A stretch of 64,000 nt of DNA from Membranipora membranacea (taxonomy: Eukaryota > Bryozoa > Gymnolaemata > Cheilostomatida > Membraniporidae), in contig OU612072.1 of the NCBI GenBank assembly GCA_914767715.1, positions 17,424,001-17,488,000 of the forward strand, in the 5' to 3' direction. The position numbers were made by a program, and so were the translations under genes. Of this stretch, positions 47,276 through 64,000 are shown one piece after another. Every line of letters starts with the position of its first letter. The stretch's first letter is position 1. A model generated the notes under the pieces. The model worked only from the letters and a program-made list of their open reading frames with translations. It was not told where the DNA came from and did not search any database.

Positions 47276-50200
47276 TTATAGTTTGGGCACAGAGGCTCGG
47301 CAATGTATGCTCTTGTCTGATGATGTTTGGACTGGGATTGGGAGAAAGCTAACATATTCTTGAAGACAGATCTTGACGTTCTTCTCGTCGACTCTTGATC
47401 CTTGCACAAATTAGGGTTTTGTATTCTGTGTTTATTGTCGATCAGTTCAGGATAAGTTTACAAGAGACATTCTCCTTTTCAGCACATTTAATCTTGTCTG
47501 CGGTGTGTTCAACACACTTTGTCTGCCTGTAAATCAGATATTACAGTACATCTTTCTCTTATCTGATCTTGATTTTACATGTTAAATGTGGGTGTGTCGA
47601 TGGCAAAGGAGATGAAATAATAAATAACTGATATTGATTTGCTGATAAATCGTAAAATCGTAACTCATACAGAATGACGTTTCAAGAGATTGTCACCTGG
47701 TCGGTTCCTATTATAATTCTTGTATGTGCTGGCTCCTTTTCAGTATGAACACCCTTATCTCGCAACATATTATTTTATGTTAGTGATAGAATACAATCAA
47801 TCAATCAATCAATCCACGACTAAATTCAATGGTTCGGAGTTGTGTTACTATAGGGTAGGATATATAGAAACTCACCAGGTAGGACAACTATCTTAGCAGG
47901 GCCGACGTCTGTCTTGTACCAGCCTTTAGGGGCGGTGTTATCAGCAGGTCCCCATGATCTCGACTGAGCTGGTCTTGGTGGTCTGACAAACACCCTTTGT
48001 TCTGGTGATTTTGATGATTGTTTTACATCTAAATAACATAAAAGGGTGAGTGTAACATTATCCCGTGATAAAGATGACACAGCCTGCCACAAATTGTGGA
48101 TTTGTATTCCTGTTTAGGGGAGAGAAAACTTGCTAACTGGTTTAACAAACAGTCTTGATATCAACTTCAGTGCAGTAATCGTTAAAATGATGTATATTAA
48201 CGACGAGAGGGGTGGATCTGGTTAGAGAGAGAGAGGGGAGACAGAGAAGGGGAGGGGGTAGGTAGTGTACCTGGCATGGTGACTTTGTCTGTACACGTCT
48301 GTAACTTCAGCGGGTTTATTCTATGTAGTGATTGTATCTCCTAAAATGGAAATATCGGTATGTTAATATCTGCAGATATTATCACAGTAAAGATCAGGTG
48401 ATAATGGGGCAGATGTTTATCAGCGCTTACTCAAATAATCGGACTTATCGTATACCCATCTGTTGTCAAGCTTGGTAATTCTCTGTGTATAAGCTGTAGT
48501 TTTGACGCTGTTGGTAACTTGTTCTACAATAATATAAGACTCACATTCTGCGTATTAAGCTTTTTGTGTGACTCGTTGGCTTTCTGTTTAGCCTCCTCTT
48601 TAGCCAGCCTAAGCTGACGTAACTCACTCCTCACTAACAAACCTTCAGGCTGCTTAGTACCTGGAGGGAACTGCCATCTACAAAATGTACATAAATTAAA
48701 TATCGCATACATGTGAGGGTCACTATCATACAGAATGGCGAATTATTCTCTAATCATAGAGTTATCCTATCTAGGCTTACTTAGTGGGAATGACTGCCAT
48801 TGTTCCATCTCCAGGTCTTCTCCATGGTCCATCTATACTAGTCTTAGTCATGTTTATACCTCTTATCTGTGGCTTAAACTCATCCAGAGTCACACAGTAG
48901 TCTCTTTCATATATTGTGTTTGCTGCCCGCGGCCTGAAACCATTATAATATTGAAAGAGTAGTACAAGACACAAATCGAGCTTACTGCTTCTCAATTCAT
49001 CATCTACTGCAAATAAATTACCGCTGTTCTACTATCCCCAAATTGTTTAACATTGGATATCAGCGGCATTCTAACTAACCTAAGAAAGATACCAGGTATT
49101 GTTTCATCAGCACAGACGATACTTATTTCCATGGTATTATTTTACTTTTGTCAGAAACCAGTGTAACATACATGTTGATCTATGTTCAAGACATAGATAT
49201 TTAAACGCTCAGCATTAAACTGACGTGAATTTTAAATTTGTTTATTACCAATCAAATCTATCTCAGTAAATCTGTGACGTAACTCACGGTACAATGTAGT
49301 CAGAATGAACACCCAATCCTCCGTATCCAACAGTTTGTTTTGCAGTCTTAGGCCTGTTTAGGAATGATTTAGCTGACATCTCTGTGACTGTGACACTTCG
49401 AGGTCGAGGTGCAGCCTTCAAACCTCCACTCTCAACACATCGTAACCCCTCTTGTGTGTCGATCCCAGCAATACATCTTTGCATGCCAGGTATATGCTTA
49501 TACAGCTAAAACGACACACCAAGTTGATTGGAATTGATACTTGATACCAACTAGTTTTCTATAACAGAATTTTACCCCATTGCTAAGATGCAATTTCTCG
49601 TAGTCGTAAGCGGTAACCTGTTTGTTAGCAAGTAGTAACAATAAGATGGGGACTATTGTGATAAGGACAGTGTGTGTTGATGTGTGAGAAGCTTGGAAGG
49701 ATATATCAATGCTCTTTGCTCTGACTTCCGAGGACAGTGAGATGGCACAATCGAATAGCTTGTTATCCACTGCAGGATGCCTACAGGAGTCCCATTGGGA
49801 GAGCGCTCTTCATTGATAGCTCCAGTCAAGCCCTAAGCACCCTCAGTCCTCGACTGTATCTACTATTTATGTACACTCTATCAAAACCAAATATTACTTC
49901 AAGCACAGCTGTTATTTTCTATCTAGCCAGAGGCTGTACTGTTTATACTAGGCAATATGCGAAACAGCTTGGGCGAAAGTATCGTTGGAAGTCAATCAGC
50001 AAGCTAGTAGCCCCTCTGGAAGATATCGAAGCATCAAATACAGAGGAGCATGGGGCAGAGATAGCTTTTTACGCCACCTTGTACATACTTTAAATCATAT
50101 TTTCTTTTAAACGATCCTACAGAGTTCTGACTTTTTTCCAATTCGGTTCATTACTACTTTTAAGGCCAGTATTTACGCCGAATTTTGCAACATGTACTAT

Positions 50201-50668
50201 TGTCTATGATATGTAATAAAAAAATCAATCAATCAATCAGCTACGATTGTCAACTCACAGCATCGTATGTCTCTAATTTATTCCCATACTTCTTTTTCCA
50301 TGCGTCTGCTGCCTGTGATTCACTTAAGACACATTCTCTCCTGTCAAATATAGAACACAGCCATACTACAAACCAAGGCGCTCATAATGATGAGTAAATC
50401 AACAAAATAAATGATTAGACATGAGTTAAGGCTCAAGCAGACGGGGTCAAAGTTCGAGCCGCATGTCGTGCAAAACGACCACCGCCCGAAGTTAACTTTT
50501 TCACCAGAATAGATGAAACTTGGAAGTTCTTTTTGAACCATAACCATAACCATAATATCTCTACTTGCACACAGTATTCACCAGGCCGGCGGTGTGACTG
50601 TACTAGTATTGAAGAGAGAATTACCTGTAGAACTCCTTCTCGTTAGGAGTAAGTATCACAGCAGGCAT
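47276..50668 (-). CDS. Unrecognised eight-exon gene, about 325 residues
   Basis: Exons on the minus strand (50668-50625, 50340-50259, 49505-49288, 48933-48781, 48677-48545, 48340-48271, 48028-47876 and probably 47400-47276) have consistent phases and total 978 nt including TAA. The last exon is less certain because its acceptor is weak, although its phase and stop fit. The protein starts MPAVILTPNEKEFYRREC. It has a Pro/Arg/Gly-rich part with VGYGGLGVHSDYIVPPR and GPWRRPGDGTMAVIPTKW, then a charged helix rich in Lys/Glu (about ELRQLRLAKEEAKQKANE), then a Pro-rich part with PKGWYKTDVGPAKI. There is no signal peptide or membrane segment. Short aromatic/Pro motifs spread along a low-complexity chain recall microtubule-associated ciliary proteins, but that is only an impression. 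LINE tails lie in introns 2 and 7. Confidence 0.7.
47640..47816 (+). mobile_element. LINE 3' end, same family as 44113-44819
   Basis: The end reads TTAGTGATAGAATACAATCA followed by AATC units. It is nearly identical to the terminus of the 44.1-kb LINE, with CTCGCAAC shared further upstream. The left boundary is approximate. It lies antisense in the last intron of the unrecognised gene. Confidence 0.65.
49737..50240 (+). mobile_element. Possible LINE-like insertion with (ATCA)n tail
   Basis: A 118-codon frame (49737-50093) is followed by about 120 bp, then ATATGTAATAAAAAAATC and ATCA units to 50239. The layout is that of a retroposon 3' end, antisense in intron 2 of the unrecognised gene. The protein (with CTVYTRQYAKQLGRKYRW) is not one I can place, so the assignment rests on the tail. 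Confidence 0.4.
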
Positions 50669-53600
50669 GCTAACGATACTATAATGTCTGCGCTGACGAT
50701 AGCCTTGTCTATTTGTTTATTACCACACCTGACCTAACAGTACACCAGCCTGCTGCCTACGATAGTGTGCTGCTGCTGCTGTGAGCTGTGAGCGTGTCTA
50801 GTGGTTAGTACTGAACACTGATACAGGATAAGCTCAATCAATCTCTGTACATCTCACTGCTGCAGCAAATACTGCATTACGTTTTACATTATCTTGATGT
50901 AATGCTGTTTCATTTGTTTGTTTTAATTTCTATTTTATCTAGAGCGCTTGAATGCTATTAAATGTCTTTATTTGATTTTATGAGCATTCATCCAAAACAA
51001 TAAAACATTGTGAATATTTGAATGGATTTTAAAGTCATATTAGTAGCCATAGTGAGATTAGAAAGGTCAACAAAGTCTCTTAGTATGTTTACATAATGGT
51101 GTTTAATTTCAATCCTAACTGCAGTACTCAAATATATTAATTGGAGTTATATGACCTTACTACAAATACACGTTTAAAAAGAATTTAGATAAGTAAGTTA
51201 GATGTTTTATTTTATCTAGGCAGCTACGCTTTTGCTGGCTGAGCAAGGAGATGGGAGATACATTGTAACAAAATCGGACTATCCTCAAAGAGATTGTGGA
51301 CATCTTTTCATGACCAGCAAATTTTTCAATTTCGATCCATAGGGGATTCCATTACACCTCTCTTTGTTTGGAAATATTAGAACTGTATTTAAAACTGCTG
51401 TTCATACCATTCATACTTTTTTGTTATATTTTGTTTTATACTATTCGAAAACTACAGGTGCTAATGGAGATATTATTGAATGAATATACTTGTGAGCTTG
51501 AGCTTGCCTACAAAGTGTGGTCTTATACTCTCAGCAGCTTGAGGGCTTGAGACATCAAAAGTGGACAACATCTCCTCCAATGAGACAGCGTAATGGTTTG
51601 AGACAGCAAGGTGGTACAGCTCTGAGTCGTACCACAATAATATTATAAAGAAGAGTTCGAAGAAAAATGGTTTGTGACATCACTGATATCTGTGTATAGC
51701 TTGTGATAGGGGGCGAAAATTATGTCATGCTCATAATTAATAATGAAGACCTTTCTGAAGATGCTTCACCATGATAATTATTGCAAGCCTCTGCAAGTCA
51801 CATATACATTTATGTACTGTAACATGTTATTGGTGTACCTCTGTTCCCTGACTTATCCGGTAAACAGGACACCCTTAGCAGTGGACGACGAGGCATGTTA
51901 CACAGCTTTAGCCTTTAGTGACAGACTGCTGCTGTTATATGGAGATCCTAATGGGGAAACTATAGCATGTGGGGATAACTCTACATTCTCTTCGTATAAG
52001 TTTGTGGAATTGGTCAACCAGTTTCAAGGCATACGATAAACTTGAAAATTATCTAACTTAAATAAAAACACTTCCTGCTCAGCTTCAGTAGCACCAAACC
52101 TGGAAAATTGGCATTCAAGAGCAGTTTATTCGTGATGTAAATGACAATTTATGTATATTGCTGGGTTCTTTATCGATAGTTAAAATGAGTTAGTAATTTA
52201 CCCTTTTTCTGTTTTTATGTTTTTTATGGTAGAATTTTATCATGTTTCGGGCCCAGTTCTGTATAGTATGGCCTGTTTACGACACTCATACCTACGTAAT
52301 GTAATACATATCTATAAACACCCTACAGATTTATAGATATAGATGGTGAATCTATTCAGATCACAGGCTAGAAAGTCTCAATTCTGAAATATCATGCTCT
52401 CCATTATAAAGTAGATGACATGATATCTGTAGCGTAAATTATATTATATCGATCACCAATGAGCAAAGAGGAAGGCCAAAGTCTAATGACAAAACAGCTT
52501 CACTAGCATATAATAAAAAAATCGATGAATACACTGCAGCCCATTCCCATCGCACTCGGTGAGGAGCATCAGTAATTAATTTTTAGTTCAAGAGAGATAA
52601 TAATGAAGTACATAAAACCTTATAATATTTTCTTGACATCTCTTGCCCTCCCTGTTTGAACCCTCCCTGCTTACAATGTAATGAAGCTGTGAGTTGTCCT
52701 CTGTTTTTGATAACTGAGACAACTCTGAAGTTTGCCTCTTCTGATTCAGTTCAGATTAGATTGTAATCACCAATACAATAAATAACTGATGTGATATTGA
52801 TGTTCCCAAAGAGAAATCTGGATTTTGTTTGTACGTGGAAATGTATAACCCAGTTATGCATAAAATCAATCACCAGAAAGTAAACCTTTTGAAAGTACAA
52901 GCAGGAATCGGGTTTACACGTGTAACTACTGAATTTCTGAAGGATTTTGCTCTAACCCGACTGTAGCTGGTCATCTGACCACCATTACTGTACATTGAAC
53001 CACTAAATTCCTACATTATTCCACTGTACAGGTAAACTATTTCGCTGTTACTGTACCAGGACACTAAGATAATAACCCTGAGAACTTTAGAACTGTCATC
53101 CTTTACAATTATTACAAGTTAGTTAATGTGTGGTTTATCTACCAAGAATAATTACCGTGTCGGATGATCTTAAAGAAATATGTTTTATTCTGCCTATTTA
53201 CCACCATAGAAGTTCTCACCTCTGCTGACCATTCAGTCAAAGCAAAGTAGATCAAGATTCTAGAAAATACGATTTGTCATCCACTCTACTATACTGACCC
53301 TTGCACAATTTCCCACCTACCAGTAAAAGCAGAGGTCTGTTGTCCACTCAGCATTAGGTCTTATTGCTTTTCCAAAAGCAAAGTTAGGATTATTAGCCAT
53401 TGTTGCTGTCACTCAGACTAGATCTTCCGTCATCAGTACAGAACTAAAGTGAGGACAGATGATCAATGCGCCTCTTCTGCAACCAGAAGAAACTTCTCTT
53501 CCTCTAACGTTAATAAATCGCAGACTTGCTTCGGTGTTTCACAAGATTAAATAAGAAATTCAGAATAAACTCATTTCACAGGTAATTAGGCAGTTGCTAG

Positions 53601-55086
53601 TATTAGGGCTTCAACTTCAGTCAATTGTTATTGTCAAACTTAGTTGCGCCTTTGTAAGGATTGTTTTTGAGTGAATGAACAATGAAAACATTTTTGCAAT
53701 TAAGTCTATCAGGATAGTTACATTAAGCGGTCCTGTTGACCTCACATTTACAGAGTGCTGATATATGAGACCTCCCATGAATAAAATCCGTCACAAAATG
53801 GTAGCGTTGGCCAAAAATAACCTCATGATTCATAAAAAACTAGAGTAACAACGGATCATCCTTGCTAAAAAGTGGGAAGACAACTTACGAAGAGTAAAAC
53901 ACTGAATTATTTTCCAAAGCATTTATTTTCAAAATTAGAAGGAAAGCAATGAGTCATAATATGAAAATTTTAAAGGAAACAAAGGAACATTTAAATGCAT
54001 TTTTGAATCTGAATCTTAAACCTAAACTCCAAATCTTTTCAAAGTTCAATGCGAATAGAATCACTGGTGTGACCTTCATAGTGGTATGTGTAATTAGGAC
54101 ACTCATCGCAATTTGATTTTAAGATTCTATTTTTCTTACCAAGCCTACAGTTCCTGTCTGACCCATAATCAAGCCCTTTTCTATTTGTTCCCCAGGTTAC
54201 AACCATTTATTTATTGAGCTATCAGTTACCTGAGGCAATTATCACATGGTCTGCCTACTGCTGTCACCTCTGCCATATGTAGCAGGACTAGTTTCCCATT
54301 ATGGCAATTATGATAATTATTGTTATAACAATATATGCGCAGTTTCCTGCTGACTGTTTCAGTTTAGGACACAAATAATCCTCTTGGTTGGGATGACCAG
54401 GGACAGTTCTTCGAAGTTCACCCTTAGAAGAATTAGATGTTGGTATAAAAGTTTAGATTCTTTGCAATATTTGTTCATGTAGCTGAGTATGGTGTGTTAC
54501 CAGAGAGGCAGGCCAAGCAATGTCACTAGATATCTCATTATAAAGTAAGTGTGTATCACAGCGTGGCACTGATACAGTCCTATTATTAGAAGCAGACTTG
54601 TTTAATAACCACCTTCCCTTGGGTGCTAATATGTATTGACAAAGTACACTAATGCCATCAGCTTATTCTCTCAGCTATCCCACTGTAGATATTGATTGGT
54701 AATAATTTATGTATGAGTTTGAGCGTCAGCGTCAGCGTCAGCGGCAGCTCTGTGGACGTCATGTGACAGCGGTGGTCTCCTCAGTTGTTGTGTTAGTACA
54801 GAAGGTGTCAGACGATCTCGTGTGATTCTCATTCTCCTCCTCCTCTTCGTAGTCCTGCTGTCTTCACGTCGTACCGTCGCTGCTGCCGCTGCTGATTTAT
54901 TACTTTATACTGTGTTTTGTGTTCTCTCTCATCTTTGTTGTTTTGTTTGCCATTTCCTGAAGAGTAAAGAGACGACAGACGTCACTGTGACTGAGGCGCT
55001 GATCAGACCTTACCACAGATCACACATTTGTTATAACCTGTCAGATTAGTCTCCTGTAACTTTGTTGTTGAAATAGACAAGACAAA
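50669..55086. other. Intergenic between divergent genes, two possible orphan exons
   Basis: The 4.4 kb holds no recognised gene. Two short frames look more coding than background: about 51228-51342 (AEQGDGRYIVTKSDYPQRD...) and about 51866-52039 (AVDDEACYTALAFSDRLLLL...), each after an AG acceptor-like site and each ending in a stop. At 54721-54760 GCGTCA repeats precede GACGTCATGTGAC, close to the CELF start, so the CELF promoter probably lies there. Confidence 0.35.
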
Positions 55087-60097
<5,011 letters not shown>

Positions 60098-61000
60098 ATA
60101 ATCATCTGCAGCTTCTAATAGACTGGTACTATATCTCCATCGCCCTGCAGCAGAATCGGAGAGCGGCATCCCACACTTATTATTTTGTGATGTTAATGTA
60201 ATGGTAACAGTGACATGTTATTGTTATTAAACATCTTTGATCCTCAGATAAATAGCCAATCACTTCTAGTCACAGTTTGTCACATTTTCCCTTCCACTGC
60301 TACTCATAGCGGTGTGATAAAGTCATATCAAACTAGTCACTACTAAATTGCCAGCCACTGTCATGACTTATCCCAGTATAGCTGAGGACTTATAGAATAA
60401 ATCTTCATTGTTTTGATACAGATTCCAAAGCAGGAATTAAAATTGATTAAAGTTTCAAACATATATGTTATCTGTAATGCGTTTAAGCAATTATCTTTTC
60501 AAAAAGTGGGTGTAGGAAGTTATTGCCACCAACCTACTATATGGAATTGTTTGACTTTTCATCCAATAATGTATCATTTATCTTTACTAACCCAAATTTT
60601 ACTACTTGATAAAAGAAAATGTTAGAGCTGCAGAAAAAAAGGCTTGGATGCAGCTTGGCAGCATATTGCAGTTAGGACAACAGTGGGACAATGGTGGGAC
60701 TGATTGAGTTTGATTGAGAGGAAGTACAAACCCAACATGTTACTAACTTCGAGCCTGTCAGAGTACTCATTTTTTTCATGACTGACCGACAGCAACGTAT
60801 TGCAATATGATGATTGAAAAGGAATTCACACTGATATTTTGCAGTTTTCAAGCACATTGTATTTTATCACTTTATTCTGTGCTGGGATTTTGTGCAATTA
60901 TGTTTACATATCAATAAATATCTAATAATCAACATTACATGGATAGATTGATTTACCAGCAGCTTGGACAGCGGTCAGAGATTAATAAATGATTTCTGTC
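60098..61000 (+). other. CELF 3' UTR/flank
   Basis: AT-rich sequence after the CELF stop. AATAAA occurs at about 60397, and ATTAAA-like words at about 60227. No further exon was recognised. Confidence 0.5.
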
Positions 61001-61853
61001 AAATATGAGAAAGAAGAGTTTCTAGACGCTCATTTTTTATTCTCCCTAATGATGCGACCAAACATGCTCAGTATGGTATGGGTGGGCCGAGTGGAGTGTA
61101 AAAGCCATGAAAATTGTGAAATCATATGACGTTTGCATAATTTACAATGGTAACATGACGCAGAATGGGATGGAATCGCCTTCAGTTGCCAATGATTTAA
61201 ATGTATTAGCCACAGTGCGGTTTAAAAATTGGTTTTTTTTAAACAAAAGATCTTGTATGTTAACTTAGCTTCAATAGAGAAGAACTGAGTTACTTTATTC
61301 AGCTGTTTTGGTAGGATATGTTCTTTTTACAATTCGATATTTCAAACTTGTGCGGTCACTTCAGATTTCAGACTTTGTTAATAAAGTATACGAGGCAAAA
61401 ATGTACCAAAAGTGAGAAAATATATAAAGTGTCAAACAAAAAATCTATACCTACTACCCTTGACAGGTGACAGGGAAAATCGGCTCAACTGTTGGCAGAA
61501 CTATTTTATCACGTACTACGAATCGAACCTTCACCTATTTACGCATGCAATTAAAGTAACAATTTTGGTATTGAGTGGTGTTATAATGTGGATTTATAGA
61601 TTTACCTGGTGTATTGAAGTCGTGGTGATTGAAAATATATACTCGTTCAGCTCATAGTCTCGAACTCGATTTTTCAAAGGAATTTGGTGTCAATACCGTT
61701 TCTCCTATCAAACAAGGAAACTATGGTATTAGGAGAGATAGTGTCAGCTATACTATCATGTCTAGTGAGGCAGTAACTCCAACGTATATGGTTTCTAAAC
61801 ATGATCAAGATCATCAAGAATATGACATTTAGGATTAGGTGACCAAACACCAT

Positions 61854-62227
61854 CATACCTGTCAAGTTTCCCTTTTTGGTAGGGAGGCTCCCAGTTTTTA
61901 GGGTCTTTTTCCACCCCCTCCCTATCTCCCTTTTTTTCAGCTTCCTTTAACCAGAAAACTTTTTAAGCTTCTTTTTGCAAGGCAAACAATGTTTTCCTTC
62001 CTCAGCAGTGCATATAACTATGTAATTGCTTATTGCAATTACTGCCTGCATGTAAAAACAGGTAAAATGGCGCAAAACATAGCATGAAAGCTCAAGTTTT
62101 GGCTTAGAAATATGACAAACGAGGGCTGAATTGCGCCGACACTGCGGGGCACAGAGCCGTATTCCGAGTTGGGGAGTTTGTCCGCGGAGACCTCCTGATT
62201 TCTGGGTCTACCTACTTGTCATGTATG
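61854..62227. mobile_element. 374-bp MITE with 8-bp target duplication
   Basis: The ends are CATACCTGTCAAGT and, in reverse complement, CATACATGACAAGT. They are flanked by a perfect 8-bp repeat, AACACCAT (61846-61853 and 62228-62235). No coding frame lies inside. The duplication length fits hAT-like transposons; the family is not one I can name. Confidence 0.8.
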
Positions 62228-62235
62228 AACACCAT

Positions 62236-64000
62236 GTGAGAATGATTTGTCAAATTGAAACACGCCATTATTTGAATTGAATTATGATATTTTTTGTAAT
62301 CTGAAGGTGTCGATGGCCAATGTGTTAGCTCTTAGTGGCAGCAGGGAGGGTGGGAGGGCCTTAATTTTAAGGTCCCGTATTTGTTTTGTCTTTGTATCTC
62401 AAACAAAAAAAACCTCCGGCACACAATTTTGTCCCATTGATGGGGGCATTCTACTCTACTCACCAGGAGAGTAGCAAGGTGATGCACAACCAGATATAGA
62501 GCCCAGCCAACTTGTCATGCCTTGTTCTCTTTGGATTAAGGCATTGGTGGCCATTGGCTAATGGTGACAACTGACAATAGAACCGAAGATAACTGTTTGG
62601 ACCAATTCCACACAAAATAAGGAGTTATCTTAGAAAACTTTTTTGTCTAGCCCGAGTTCTGTTGTGGTTTACAACGGACAGGCCACTCGAAATCGCATTG
62701 AGAGGGACAAGATACACTACATTATAACTTCCGATATTTATGTGAGCATGTACAGCTTAGTAAATAGGGAATAAATGTAACATAGACATATTGCTGCCTT
62801 GAGTCTTACATTTTTAGGCCGTGTATACCTTCCCACCTCATATGCATATGAACTAGTAGCTCCTCAATATGCTTTCAATGTATGATGAGTGATATGTATT
62901 GACTGACTGATGTTGATGATGAAGGAAAAAGGGTGGGATCTGTCTGCTCACACTCATACTCATGAATGAGTCATAGTCATCAAGTCAAGAAGTTGGAACT
63001 CCTTGCACTCATTGAGATTTCTGTCCATTAAGGATGGGGGGGGGGGTATTTGAAAAACTGTGTTTTGAAACTGCTCTCTAAAAGGAGTAAGAAAGACAAC
63101 CTATCCATTCTATCGGTCACTGAGGTGACTGGAGTCAATGAACTCCATCTTCCGGGAGTTCATTGCTGGAGTAAACAAACAACAATGAACTTGGACCAAG
63201 GACTGGAGTTTTATTCCTTGCATGAACTGAGTTTGTTTATTCAATGAGTATTACTCCAAGTCCTTGGTTTATTATTATTGTGTGAAAAGTGCATTACTAC
63301 AAAAATGTAGCTTTAATCACAGTCAGTGCCTGGCCCAGTGGTCGAGGCCTCCACCACTGGGGCACTCAACCACATTCACTGGGCTTGCACCAATTACAGA
63401 AGGCTTGTGTTAATTAAGTTCTTATGAAGCTCTCAAAGATGTTGTGTTTTGATTAGAGAGAGTGAGGGACGCCTTGCGTGGGGAGTGGCTATTCGGGAGA
63501 TATACGGAATAATTGTTGTGATGGGTACAAGGTCACACGTGACAATATATTGCAAAAAGTCGTTAAATGACGTTGGCAGTATCGCTGCTGAACCAGGCTA
63601 TGGGGAACTAATGTATTTCATATTTTTACCTTCTTTGTCTGAAATTTCCCAAGGTCTGTGCCAAGACACAACAACTGGACCTATCTCACAATATTTCAGA
63701 ACTTGGTTTGGTCTAATGAAAGCCACGCACTAAACAATTTGTATGTATGTCAATATTGTGAATTAGGCGCTGTTGGTGATCTTGACGAAAGCCTTTTTAA
63801 ATTTCGGGCCAAGTACTTCCCTCTGCTTTGGTGCAGCAGGAACACCGCTATACTTTGTTGTCAACTTTTCACAATTTATATTGCGACCTTATACCATTCA
63901 AAAGGAAAAATATGTAAAGTAAAATAATAAAACACAACAGGTGTTATGCATCATCCCACTGCAACAAAGATGAGAGATGTGCTGACTGGATAATTAGTCA
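62236..64000. other. No gene recognised; inverted repeats at 63136-63265
   Basis: The longest frames (63449-63733 and 63658-63927) overlap in different frames and match nothing I know. Small inverted repeats lie at 63136-63164 (AATGAACTCC / GGGAGTTCATT) and about 63189-63265 (CTTGGACCAAGGACTGGAGT / ACTCCAAGTCCTTGG). A G homopolymer lies at about 63036-63046. Confidence 0.35.

Noticed and set aside
63449-63927. Gene at the right edge
   Set aside because: Two overlapping frames, with no recognisable motif, no clear splice structure and no family match.

Overview
The window is nuclear DNA of a ciliated animal. It is AT-rich, its genes have many exons with canonical GT..AG introns of roughly 0.1-1.7 kb, and it carries animal gene families (atlastin, CELF/Bruno, the planar-polarity/ciliogenesis effector WDPCP/Fritz, a neuronal calcium sensor) among dense small transposons. 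An early-branching animal such as a sponge would fit, but that is a guess; nothing here fixes the species. Exon models were built by hand from splice sites, reading phase and family knowledge. Summed exon lengths of all four recognised genes divide by three (NCS 579 nt, atlastin 1752 nt, WDPCP 2415 nt, CELF 1200 nt).

Layout. 35-2250 (+): last four exons of an unrecognised helical protein with a lysine-rich C-terminus. 4230-10260 (+): six-exon neuronal calcium sensor. 11958-19537 (-): twelve-exon atlastin GTPase, convergent with the sensor. 20914-34320 (+): 21-exon WDPCP/Fritz, divergent from atlastin. 34.9-46.9 kb: a repeat-rich graveyard holding at least two rearranged, decayed partial duplications of WDPCP (copy A about 35.0-38.3 kb, copy B about 42.2-46.9 kb), with a 139-bp satellite, minisatellites, SINE, LINE, hAT and Gypsy pieces. 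47276-50668 (-): eight-exon gene of unknown function. 55087-60097 (+): nine-exon CELF-family RNA-binding protein in which only the RRM2-like and RRM3-like domains are visible. 60.1-64.0 kb: no gene recognised, one short transposon with 8-bp target-site duplication.

The genes do not form a pathway cluster. Atlastin acts on ER membrane fusion, WDPCP on ciliogenesis and planar polarity, the calcium sensor on membrane-associated Ca2+ signalling, and CELF on RNA splicing and stability.

The most interesting material is in the repeats. A hAT-type miniature element with perfect 8-bp target duplications carries a tRNA-like Pol III promoter (two copies). The WDPCP paralogous segments supply empty sites for several insertions. 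The WDPCP protein itself has three PxxPxR (SH3-ligand-like) motifs.
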